The position numbers and the translations under genes are program-made. A stretch of DNA of 64,000 nt, taken from positions 303,432 to 367,431 of the forward strand of contig JACJYA010000008.1 of the NCBI GenBank assembly GCA_020636315.1. The letters are read 5' to 3'. This stretch comes from Lewinellaceae bacterium. GTDB taxonomy: Bacteria > Bacteroidota > Bacteroidia > Chitinophagales > Saprospiraceae. The stretch's first letter is position 1, and each line of letters begins with the position of its first letter. The notes under the pieces are model-generated. The model was not told the DNA's origin and did no database searches. It saw nothing but the letters and a program-made list of their open reading frames with translations. This document shows, piece by piece, positions 27,491-35,062 of the stretch.

Positions 27491-28078
27491 CTAAAATTCC
27501 ACCTTCGGCGCTTGCTGTGCGCTGGCCTCGGCCTCAAACTGGGCTTTCTGGCCGAATCCGAACATACCTGCAAACAGGCTGCCGGGGAAGCGGCGTACTT
27601 TTTTGTTGTATTCGGTAACGACATCGTTATAGCGGTCACGCGCTACCTTGATGCGGTTTTCGGTGCCTTCCAGCTGCACCTGCAGTTCTTTAAAACTCTC
27701 GTTGGCGCGAAGTTGCGGGTAATTTTCGGAAACGACCAGCAGGCGCCCCAGCGACTGGCTCAGCCCGGATTGAGCTTCCTGGAATTCCTTCAGTTTTTCC
27801 GGGGTCAGGTTAGTAGGGTCAATTTTGATGCCGGTGGCCCGGGAGCGCGCCTCGGTGACTTCCGTGAGGGTGCTCTTTTCAAAATCGGCCACCCCTTTGA
27901 CCGTATTGACCAGGTTGGGGATCAGGTCGGCCCGGCGTTGATAGGCACTCTGTACTTTTCCCCATTCATTTTCGACGTTTTCCTCCATATCGACAAAGGA
28001 GTTGTAGCTGTTACAGCCACTAACGAAAAGGATCAGCCCCAGGCCGATCAGGACAACTGCTAGAACTAGTGATCTCAT
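27491..28078 (-). CDS. lemA: LemA-family membrane protein
   Basis: A 195-residue inner-membrane protein: an N-terminal anchor (VLAVVLIGLGLILFVSGC, which also reads as a lipobox with Cys22), then the coiled-coil LemA domain with ENVENEWGKVQSAYQRRADL, IPNLVNTVKGVADFE, and QLRANESFKELQVQLEGTEN, RIKVARDRYNDVVTEYNKKV, FPGSLFA. These are the family's most conserved stretches. First gene of the lemA-TPM-TPM unit on the minus strand. Function in bacteria remains unresolved. Confidence 0.93.
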   Translation of the reverse strand: MRSLVLAVVLIGLGLILFVSGCNSYNSFVDMEENVENEWGKVQSAYQRRADLIPNLVNTVKGVADFEKSTLTEVTEARSRATGIKIDPTNLTPEKLKEFQEAQSGLSQSLGRLLVVSENYPQLRANESFKELQVQLEGTENRIKVARDRYNDVVTEYNKKVRRFPGSLFAGMFGFGQKAQFEAEASAQQAPKVEF

Positions 28079-28242
28079 CAGAATGGATGTTTTGTTTTGA
28101 ATTTTTATCTGAGAATGCGCCCAATAAGAGGACTATTTCATAAATATCAAAAAAGACAGACAACTATTAAATGTCCGGAAACCGGGCAGAGTTGTCCTTT
28201 TTCTGCGAAAGTACAGTATTTGACGGCCACTTGCCGGAAAAA

Positions 28243-29307
28243 TCATTTTTTCAGAAAGAGCGCCACCAGTTCTTCCGCACCCTGAAAAGGGGACTGTTTC
28301 CCTTCGATGACGGCCTGTTCGATCCCTTTTAGTTTTTCCCGGACATCCGGGTCACGGATAAAGGCCTGCCGCAGCTGGTTGTCGATGGCTTCCTGCAACC
28401 AAAAGTGAGCCTGAACCCGGCGGTTTTGTTCAAAAAAGCCATTCTCCATGGTTTTTTGCCGGTATTTTTCGATCTGCCGCCAGATTTCAGGAATGCCCAT
28501 GCCTGTCGTAGCGGAACAAATATCGGCCCGAGGTATCCATCCGCTTTCTTTGGGAGGGAACAGATGAAGGGCGTTGCGGTACTCCTGCCTGGCCCGTTTG
28601 GCCAGAGCGAGCCTTTCCCCATCGGCCTTGTTGACGGCGATGAGGTCGGCCATTTCCACAATACCCCGCTTGATACCCTGGAGCTCGTCACCGGCGCCGG
28701 GCAGCAACAACAGCAGAAAAAAGTCGGCCATGGAGTGGACTGCCGTTTCAGACTGCCCTACTCCCACCGTTTCAATGATAATGGTATCAAAGCCGGCAGC
28801 TTCGCAAAGAATTATGGATTCTCTGGTCTTCCGGGCCACTCCCCCCAGCGATTCGCCGGCAGGAGACGGGCGGATAAAGGCAGCCTCGCTAGCGGCCAGC
28901 TTTTCCATCCTGGTCTTATCTCCCAGTATGCTTCCCTTGCTCATCTTGCTGCTGGGGTCAATGGCCAGGACGGCCAGGCGGCGGCCCTGTTCCAGTATGT
29001 GTTGCCCCAGAACCTCAATAAAGGTACTTTTCCCTACCCCAGGGCTGCCCGTGATTCCGATCCGGATGGACCGGCCACTGTGGGGAAGGCACAACCCGAC
29101 GATCTCCCGGGCAACCTGCTGGTGCTCCGCCCGGGTGCTTTCCACCAGCGTAATGGCCTGGCTGAGCAGTATGCGGCCGCCCCCGAGAATGCCCTGCACA
29201 TAAGCCTCCGCATCCCGCTGAATGGGGCGCCGGGCCTGCAGGCGGGGGTTCAGGCTTCCCGGCTGAGAAACCCCGCTCCTGACCTGTGGTTTGGTGGGCT
29301 TGGGCAT
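28243..29307 (-). CDS. meaB: methylmalonyl-CoA mutase-associated GTPase MeaB
   Basis: A 354-residue G3E GTPase that guards delivery of adenosylcobalamin to methylmalonyl-CoA mutase and keeps the mutase active. Start ATG 29307 (MPKPTKPQVRSG) is chosen; the longer frame to 29448 lacks family similarity. Walker A is GSPGVGKST near residue 105, followed by VLAIDPSSKMSKGSILGDKT, RMEKLAASEAAFIRPSP, and the switch/base motifs ETVGVGQSE and NKADG. C-terminal helices complete the dimer domain. No mutase subunit is in the window. A GATTCGTG direct repeat (29325-29360) lies just upstream of the start. Confidence 0.93.
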   Translation of the reverse strand: MPKPTKPQVRSGVSQPGSLNPRLQARRPIQRDAEAYVQGILGGGRILLSQAITLVESTRAEHQQVAREIVGLCLPHSGRSIRIGITGSPGVGKSTFIEVLGQHILEQGRRLAVLAIDPSSKMSKGSILGDKTRMEKLAASEAAFIRPSPAGESLGGVARKTRESIILCEAAGFDTIIIETVGVGQSETAVHSMADFFLLLLLPGAGDELQGIKRGIVEMADLIAVNKADGERLALAKRARQEYRNALHLFPPKESGWIPRADICSATTGMGIPEIWRQIEKYRQKTMENGFFEQNRRVQAHFWLQEAIDNQLRQAFIRDPDVREKLKGIEQAVIEGKQSPFQGAEELVALFLKK

Positions 29308-29827
29308 TTTGGTTGATTGGTTATTCGTGAATCGGGATTCGTGGATTCGTGGATTCGGAAACTTTGAGGCCGTCCGTATGGCATAAAGCCGGCAAATTAC
29401 AAGCTCAATTCCCCTGATCCAAAATATAAGTATTTCTTGCTCTATCATTCAAAAAATGGCCAAAACAGGGCTCCTAACACTTGCTTAAAGGATGTTAAAG
29501 TTTTCAAGGGTTTCGTATTAAAAAATTAACAATTTAAATAAATTGCTGTATTTCAGCAATTTGTGACGCAACGTACAATTAACGGTTGTCGCTTACGTTC
29601 CTCAAAATGGGTTAAACTATGCTAAACCGGCACAAGTGTCTTTTCAACCTCTTGACGGTTATTTTCTTTTTTTTCTTCTTTGTACCAGTCATTTGAAAAC
29701 AATCTACATTTTTCTTTACACCTGAAGCCCTGTATTCCCAAACCTTAAACCCTTTGTAAACAATCTACATGTACCCAGACACCAGAACCCATTTTGCTAA
29801 GTTACGCAGTTGGTACCTTTAAAGCCG
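29308..29827. other. long AT-rich noncoding stretch with repeated AAACAATCTACAT
   Basis: No credible gene. AAACAATCTACAT occurs at 29697-29709 and 29758-29770, and a related word at 29830-29842; the first two copies are 61 bp apart. A 9 bp perfect hairpin (AAATTGCTG and complement, 29540-29562) and long T tracts near 29670 are also present. It should contain the meaB promoter on the minus strand and a promoter for the RNA candidate at 29828 on the plus strand. Confidence 0.6.
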
Positions 29828-29942
29828 GATGAAAACAATCTTACAGCTGCAATGATTGCAGTATCCTGTATTTCGATTTAAAGCTATGAAAGCTATGGGC
29901 TCAGTGAAGGGGAGAATGGGAACGAACCATTTCCCCTTTTTT
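29828..29942 (+). ncRNA. candidate small RNA with intrinsic terminator
   Basis: About 115 nt ends in a strong intrinsic terminator although no coding frame precedes it. It contains a CTGCA/TGCAG hairpin near 29846-29860 and a repeated AGCTATG near 29882-29897. Just upstream, TTTG (29793-29796), a 17 nt spacer and TACCTTTA (29814-29821) approximate a Bacteroidota promoter. I do not recognise it as tmRNA, RNase P RNA or SRP RNA. The 5' end is a guess from the promoter-like box. Confidence 0.35.
29908..29942 (+). terminator. rho-independent terminator of the RNA candidate
   Basis: A stem GGGGAgAATGG (29909-29919, one bulged G) pairs with CCATTTCCCC (29927-29936) across a 7 nt loop and is followed by six Ts (29937-29942). 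It is oriented to the plus strand. Confidence 0.75.
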
Positions 29943-30097
29943 CATGGTTTTATGGTTTTGCATTGCATCACTGTTCGGGCGTTGATTCGATTCCTTATTC
30001 CCTGCTGGACCGGCTGATGGCTGCCCTTAAGGGACACTCGAATAACGAATAACGAAATAAAACAATGATTCCCCGGCCTCTCAAAACGCGCTACACC

Positions 30098-30213
30098 CTG
30101 AAGTATTCAGAAACCTTTCCTCCGCCGGCCGGCCCCTGCAAAGCAATTATTAGGTTGAACCGGTAATTGCCGGACTCTCATCCCTGCAACGGGCCGGCGG
30201 CGGCGGTTTTTTT
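30098..30213 (+). ncRNA. second candidate structured RNA with nested stems and T7 tail
   Basis: Three nested or serial stems are read from the plus strand: CTGAA/TTCAG (30098-30110); a long GC-rich outer stem, with CCGCCGGCCGGCCCCTGCA (30122-30140) pairing imperfectly with TGCAACGGGCCGGCGG (30185-30200); and, inside it, GCAATTA/TAATTGC (30143-30149 and 30164-30170). Seven Ts follow at 30207-30213. The T run is on the wrong side to serve the minus-strand paaG gene. The 5' end is unknown; it could start near the CGAATAACGAATAACGAA repeat at 30039. No known RNA family recognised. Confidence 0.35.
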
Positions 30214-30257
30214 ACGCTGTCCGCCTCTTGAGTGGAGCCAGGGCATTTTCCCCCACT

Positions 30258-31043
30258 CTATTCTCCTTTAAAAACTGCTTTCCTTTTCTCCAGGAAAGCA
30301 TTCACCCCCTCTTTGTAATCTTCCGTCTGGCCGGCGGCCGATTGCAGTTGGTCTTCAATGGCCAGTTGCCTTTCGAGGTCATTATCGAAGGAGTGGTTCA
30401 GGGCCCGTTTGGTGTAGCCCAGCCCTTTGGTCGGCATCAGAGAAAGGCGGCGGGCGATCTCCATGGACTTTTCCGCAAATTCTTCATCGTGAAAGTAATC
30501 ATAGATCATCCCGAGGCGTTCGGCCTCTTCGGCGCTCACCTTATCCCCCAGCATCATGAGGGCGGAGGCTTTCTGTATGCCGATGAGGCGGGGCAGGAAA
30601 AACGTGCCGCCGCTGTCGGGAATCAGGCCGATCTTGCTGAAGGCCTGAATGAAAGAGGCCGATTCGGCGGCCACCACCACATCGCAGGCCAGGGCAATGT
30701 TGGCGCCGGCGCCGGCAGCTACACCGTTCACGGCGGCGACAACCGGTTTTTCGATCTGCCGCAGGCGGATAATGATGGGGTTATAATGCTCGGTGAGAAT
30801 GGTAGTCATCTTTGGGCCGTCTTCCGCGACGACCTCGTTGAGGTCCTGTCCGGCAGAAAACGCTTTGCCGGCGCCGGTGAGATAGATGGCGCGGACCAGG
30901 GGGTCGTCTTTGCACTGGCCGAGGCGGGCCTGCAGGGCAAGGGCCATCTCGCGGTTGAAACTATTATAGGCATTGGGGCGGTTGAGGGTTATTCTGGCCA
31001 CGTGGCCATCTACTTCGTAGAGGATGCTGTTGTTTTCTTCCAT
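30258..31043 (-). CDS. paaG: enoyl-CoA hydratase/isomerase family, PaaG-type ring-epoxide isomerase
   Basis: A 261-residue crotonase-fold enzyme, most like PaaG, which converts 1,2-epoxyphenylacetyl-CoA to the seven-membered oxepin-CoA in aerobic phenylacetate breakdown. The oxyanion-hole segment is GAGKAFSAGQDL near residue 57, and VNGVAAGAGANIALACDV gives the second. FIQAFSKIGLIPDSGGTFFL near residue 130 carries the Asp typical of isomerases rather than the Glu of plain hydratases. The PaaG call is strengthened by the adjacent PaaD gene. No other paa genes follow in the window. Confidence 0.82.
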   Translation of the reverse strand: MEENNSILYEVDGHVARITLNRPNAYNSFNREMALALQARLGQCKDDPLVRAIYLTGAGKAFSAGQDLNEVVAEDGPKMTTILTEHYNPIIIRLRQIEKPVVAAVNGVAAGAGANIALACDVVVAAESASFIQAFSKIGLIPDSGGTFFLPRLIGIQKASALMMLGDKVSAEEAERLGMIYDYFHDEEFAEKSMEIARRLSLMPTKGLGYTKRALNHSFDNDLERQLAIEDQLQSAAGQTEDYKEGVNAFLEKRKAVFKGE

Positions 31044-31151
31044 GAAACCTGGTTAGCTTTTATACTTGATTACGAGAAGTTTTGAAGAAAGTAGTCGGAC
31101 GGGGCCAGTCGGGTTTACAGAAGGCCGCGGGCAGAAACCGGGCTGGGCAGT

Positions 31152-31646
31152 TCAATGACATTTAAAGTAATCAAAGGGTTCTTTACAGTCGAGGCAGCGG
31201 TAGAGGGCCTTGCATGCCGTTGAGCCGAACTGGCTGACCATCTCGGTATTCTGGGAGCCGCACTGGGGGCATTCGACGGCAGGGCCTTCCTGAAACAAAG
31301 CGTTCTTATCTACACTGCCGTCCACGGGAGGAGCAATACCGTAATCCTTCAGCCGCTGCCGCCCACGCGCGGTAATCCAGTCAGTCGTCCAGGCCGGATG
31401 AAGGACGGTAGTGATTGTCACCTCGTTAAATCCCTCCTCCTGCAGGGCAGCCCGAATGTTAACTTCTATGGTGTTCATAGCCGGGCAGCCGGAATAGGTA
31501 GGGGTAATAACGACCTCGATCTCTTCATTGCTGATCCTGACATCCCGGATGATGCCCATATCGGTAACGGTAAGGACGGGGATCTCCGGGTCGGTAACCC
31601 GTTCCAGGATTTTCCAGATGTCTTCTTTGGTGGTGGTACTTGTCAT
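31152..31646 (-). CDS. paaD: phenylacetyl-CoA epoxygenase subunit PaaD
   Basis: A 164-residue protein. The N-terminal DUF59/MIP18 domain (ILERVTDPEIPVLTVTDMG near residue 12, TPTYSGCPAMNTIE with the conserved Cys) suggests an iron-sulfur maturation role for the PaaABCE epoxygenase. The C-terminal zinc ribbon has two Cys pairs, CPQCGS near residue 134 and CLDC near residue 155. Located 108 bp upstream of paaG on the same strand. The catalytic subunits paaA, B, C and E are not present here, so either they are encoded elsewhere or the cluster is split. Confidence 0.9.
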   Translation of the reverse strand: MTSTTTKEDIWKILERVTDPEIPVLTVTDMGIIRDVRISNEEIEVVITPTYSGCPAMNTIEVNIRAALQEEGFNEVTITTVLHPAWTTDWITARGRQRLKDYGIAPPVDGSVDKNALFQEGPAVECPQCGSQNTEMVSQFGSTACKALYRCLDCKEPFDYFKCH

Positions 31647-31702
31647 GGTTAGGAATTGTGGTTGTCCATAGGCAGCCTACAAAAAACTAACAACTGTTCG
31701 TA

Positions 31703-33034
31703 TCAATCGGTTTTAACCATTTCCAGGTTGCGGACCATCAGCAGAAAGGAACGCGCAAAATCAGGGAGGCTGTCAAAATTGAGGGAGCCAATAGCCGGGT
31801 TAAGGCTGGGGTAATGAGCCCGGTTGTTCTCGATGATCCGGCCAATGGCTTTCTTTATGGCCCGTTTGTCGAACCTGCCGGTTGTGTTATCATAATAGGG
31901 AATGGAAAACCCCAGGCTCCGGAAATAGTCGGCCTCCATGACTTGATAATAGAGGTGGAAAAGGTCCCGGTCCGGTTTCGGCACAGCGTAGTTGAACATG
32001 CAGTAACCAACGATATAACCGGGAATGGCCAGGGCTACCTTATCATAGCCGTGGTCCTTATACCAATCCATGTGGAAGAGTTCGGCGTCGATGATACTGA
32101 CTACACGGTCGTGATGGACGGAGTGAGTAATGCCGAAAGTCGATTTTACCCGGTACATTTCCTTGAAGAACTCTTCCTTGTCTCTTGCCAGCAATTCTTT
32201 GAGGTCGGCGCACAGTGCCTGGTTCTTACCGGCAGTGGCCAGCCCGTCATTTTCATAATATTTTCGGTGCAGGTGTTCCAGGGCTTCCATCATGAAGCCC
32301 TCCGGCTTGATGAGATAATCGAGGCGGTAGATGAGGTCAAGCAGCAGATAGCCGATGCTTCCGGAATACTGTATCTTATCGAGCCTGCCGTTCTCGGCCT
32401 CTTCCAGGGTTTTCCTGGCCTGGCTGACGATATAATTGTATTTGGCCTCTTTTTCGGGCAGCTGCAATTCCTCGAGGTGGCTGGTATCGACGGGCTGAAG
32501 GCTTTTGAACTCTTCCAGGAGGAGGTCGTCCTGCTTGTCGGCCTTGGTCGCTACCTCCTTGAGAGCATAGTAAAGTTTATAAGGAGACCCATCGAGAGTG
32601 TAGGTATCGAAAATGATGGCGATGTTGCCTTCTTCATCCAGGGCGAAGCGGCTGTACTTCAGGTTGAAGTTCTGTTCGAGCAGGCGCCGCATGAAGGCCA
32701 CATTGAGCGCTTCGGCCCTAACGACTTTGGCTTCCACGGTCACTTTCTGGGGCGTGGCCATCCCGGTGATCTTTTTAGAACCTTGATACAGCTCGAAGCG
32801 AAGCCCTCCTTTTACTTCTTCATAACGGACGTTGTCCTCCTCCTCATCCCGAAGGTAATAGAAGAATTGCTTATAGCTCTCCAGGTAATCCTGCTTGTCA
32901 AACTTTTCCAGGGCCAGGTCCCAGGCCGTGTAGCGGGAGCTGTCCTTATAGGAATCACTGTAGCGTCCAAAGCTGATCTTTGGTTGTTCTGCTTCATCTG
33001 TATTGGAGCCAAAGATGCGGTCGAACAATCCCAT
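31703..33034 (-). CDS. conserved protein of unknown function
   Basis: A 443-residue soluble protein I do not recognise. ATG 33034 (MGLFDRIFGSNTD) is a more natural start than the further upstream ATG at 33064. It has no signal peptide or membrane segment. Early residues (AWDLALEKFDKQDYLESYKQ, FFYYLRDEEEDNV) look helical. The middle alternates strands and helices (KYSRFALDEEGNIAIIFDT), with a YVGYCMFNYAVPKPDRD-like stretch late. The composition resembles YbjN/type III chaperone-like folds, but that is only an impression. It is upstream of paaD on the same strand, 56 bp apart. Confidence 0.7.
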   Translation of the reverse strand: MGLFDRIFGSNTDEAEQPKISFGRYSDSYKDSSRYTAWDLALEKFDKQDYLESYKQFFYYLRDEEEDNVRYEEVKGGLRFELYQGSKKITGMATPQKVTVEAKVVRAEALNVAFMRRLLEQNFNLKYSRFALDEEGNIAIIFDTYTLDGSPYKLYYALKEVATKADKQDDLLLEEFKSLQPVDTSHLEELQLPEKEAKYNYIVSQARKTLEEAENGRLDKIQYSGSIGYLLLDLIYRLDYLIKPEGFMMEALEHLHRKYYENDGLATAGKNQALCADLKELLARDKEEFFKEMYRVKSTFGITHSVHHDRVVSIIDAELFHMDWYKDHGYDKVALAIPGYIVGYCMFNYAVPKPDRDLFHLYYQVMEADYFRSLGFSIPYYDNTTGRFDKRAIKKAIGRIIENNRAHYPSLNPAIGSLNFDSLPDFARSFLLMVRNLEMVKTD

Positions 33035-33195
33035 TCCGTCGTTTTTTCCAGAGGAAAAGTACAAAATCAGCGCAAGTTAACAAAAAGGGAGAAAGGTAGA
33101 GTTTTAAGGAGGGAGAGAATTGCACTTTCGAACGCCTGGGAGCTGGCCGGGAGGAAAGTTAACCGAGCAGATGGGCCGATTATGCCGGTATTCTT

Positions 33196-33203
33196 TATAT
33201 TTG
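33196..33203 (+). promoter_or_regulatory. Bacteroidota -7 box (TAnnTTTG)
   Basis: TATATTTG fits the -7 consensus 39 bp before the ATG at 33243; no clear -33 TTG is at the right distance. Confidence 0.35.
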
Positions 33204-33242
33204 AAGTTGAGCATGATTTACCCGACAGTTAAATTTTCACCG

Positions 33243-33863
33243 ATGAAACCATTATTCCTCGCCCTCCTGTTTACTTTTACCGTACCTATACTGGCCACCG
33301 CTCAAGATGAAACCATGAAAAAAGACAGCACCGAACCGGTTCTGCCCTACCGCCAGATACCGGACTATCCGGATGCCTATTCCGCCGGCACGGTCGCCGC
33401 CCGCCTTATCGACGGCCTGGGCTTTCGGTATTACTGGGCCACAGAGGGCCTACGTGAAGAAGACCTGCAGTTTCAGCCCAATGAAGAAGCCAGGACCAGC
33501 CGGGAAACCCTGGATCATATTTACGGGCTCTCTCTGCTCATCGCCAGGGCGCCGCGGGGTGAGGCCAACCTGCAGCCGTCAACCGAAGAGGAACTCTCTT
33601 TTGAGGAGCTGAGAAGAAAGACGCTGGAGAATTTCCGGGAAGCCGGCGAATTGCTCCGCGCCAGCAGAGATGAAGAAATAGCCCGGTATAACATCATTTT
33701 TCAGCGGGGAGAAGAGGTCGCTGAATTTCCGTTCTGGAACCTGATCAACGGCCCCATTGCCGATGCCCTCTGGCACGTGGGTCAGGTGGTTTCCTTCCGG
33801 CGGTCTTCGGGCAACCCACTCAACCCCAAAGTCAGTGTTTTCAGCGGGCGGGTAAGGGAGTGA
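33243..33863 (+). CDS. exported DinB-like protein
   Basis: A 206-residue protein with a signal peptide (MKPLFLALLFTFTVPILATA) cleaved before QDE. ATG 33243 is chosen; the long upstream frame has no similarity. The mature part resembles a DinB/YfiT four-helix bundle: LIDGLGFRYYWATEGLREED, ETLDHIYGLSLLIA with a His, and DALWHVGQVVSFRRSSGNPL with the second His, as in metal-binding DinB proteins. Secreted DinB-like proteins occur in Bacteroidota, function unknown. Monocistronic, preceding the deacetylase gene by 92 bp. Confidence 0.7.
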   Translation: MKPLFLALLFTFTVPILATAQDETMKKDSTEPVLPYRQIPDYPDAYSAGTVAARLIDGLGFRYYWATEGLREEDLQFQPNEEARTSRETLDHIYGLSLLIARAPRGEANLQPSTEEELSFEELRRKTLENFREAGELLRASRDEEIARYNIIFQRGEEVAEFPFWNLINGPIADALWHVGQVVSFRRSSGNPLNPKVSVFSGRVRE

Positions 33864-33954
33864 AGGGGACATAGCGCAACCTGCCGGATTGCTGGATGGT
33901 TTGATGGTTGCCGGCCATCCCGTTCAGGAGGCTACCCGATCAAAATTCATTTGA

Positions 33955-34980
33955 ATGTTTTCTGTTCAACCTATTTCTGTCAAAGAAACCATCCTGTTTC
34001 CGGCCCTCTTCGGGCTGGGCCGGCTGCTGCCCTTCGGCTGGCTGAAAAAAGCCAGTGCTTTACCCGTTTTGCCCTTGTACCATGCCGTCTCGGAGCGGCC
34101 GTCGCCGTATGTGGAGCACGTCGGCGTCTGGCGTTCCACTCAACAGTTTAAAGCTGACCTGGACTTTCTGCTGAAACACTATGAGCCGGTGGGGCTGGAA
34201 GATCTTCTGGCAGGCAGGAAAACCAAAAGGCCGCCCCTCCACCTCACCTTTGACGACGGCCTGGCGGAGTGTTACACTACCGTCTTCCCTCTACTTAAAG
34301 CCAGGGGCATACCGGCCACTTTCTTCGTCAACTCCGCCTTCGTTGACAATAAGAGCCTGTTCTTTCGTTTTAAGGCTTCGCTGATCATTGGCAAAGTCCA
34401 GGCTGATCCGAAAGCAATGCAGGTTTTCCGGGCCTGGCTGCAAAAGCAGAAGATCAGCACCGGCTGGCAGGAATTCCTGTTGTCCGTCCGATACGGGGGC
34501 CGGACGGTGCTGGAGGAGGCCGCCCGGGAACTGGATATCGATTTTGCCGGCTGCCTCAAACAGCGCCCCTGCTACATGAGCATGGATGAGCTGCAACAGC
34601 TCGAAAAAGCGGGTTTTACCATCGGCGCTCACAGCATTGACCATCCGCGCTACGACGCCCTGCCGCTGGACGAACAGATCCGTCAAACGGTGGAAAGCCT
34701 TGACTTTGTCAGCCGGCATTTCCATCCGCCTGCCCGCACCTTCGCATTTCCCTTTACCGATTTCGGGGCCGGACGGAACTTTTTCGATGAGTTGGAGCAG
34801 AAAGCCGCCTGCAGCCTTAGCTTTGGCTGCGCCGGGTTGAAGCGGGATGCGGCCCCGAAACACCTTCAGCGAATACCCTTTGATGAAAATCAATTTACCG
34901 CCCGGTCGAATTTGTCAAAGGAATATTTATATTTCCTGCTGAAAGCGCCGTTAGGGAGGAATGTGCTGAGGAGGAATTAG
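33955..34980 (+). CDS. polysaccharide deacetylase, NodB/CE4
   Basis: A 341-residue enzyme predicted to remove N- or O-acetyl groups from sugars. The NodB motifs are seen in order: LTFDDGLAECY (TFDDG with catalytic base and metal Asp, near residue 98), FFVNSAFVDNKSLFF, and GAHSIDHPRYDAL (HSxxHP metal-binding His pair, near residue 225), then FPFTDFG near residue 265. There is no classical signal peptide but a hydrophobic N-terminus (LFPALFGLGRLLPFGWL) may anchor it. It begins a run of five plus-strand genes with an adenylating ligase, GNAT, ACP and acyltransferase. Confidence 0.88.
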   Translation: MFSVQPISVKETILFPALFGLGRLLPFGWLKKASALPVLPLYHAVSERPSPYVEHVGVWRSTQQFKADLDFLLKHYEPVGLEDLLAGRKTKRPPLHLTFDDGLAECYTTVFPLLKARGIPATFFVNSAFVDNKSLFFRFKASLIIGKVQADPKAMQVFRAWLQKQKISTGWQEFLLSVRYGGRTVLEEAARELDIDFAGCLKQRPCYMSMDELQQLEKAGFTIGAHSIDHPRYDALPLDEQIRQTVESLDFVSRHFHPPARTFAFPFTDFGAGRNFFDELEQKAACSLSFGCAGLKRDAAPKHLQRIPFDENQFTARSNLSKEYLYFLLKAPLGRNVLRRN

Positions 34981-35062
34981 ATGGTGTTTGACGTTTGATT
35001 TGGGAGGTTCGATTTGTGTCCGTCACAAACCACAAATCAAGAATACTTATTTGAATTCAATA

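Noticed and set aside
29828..30213. tmRNA, RNase P RNA or SRP RNA in the noncoding gap near 30 kb
   Set aside because: None of their conserved sequence motifs can be found; only terminators and hairpins are visible, so they are listed as unknown candidates.
31814..33232. Long plus-strand open frame across the unknown 443-residue gene
   Set aside because: The antisense translation looks random, whereas the minus-strand frame has consistent protein-like helices.
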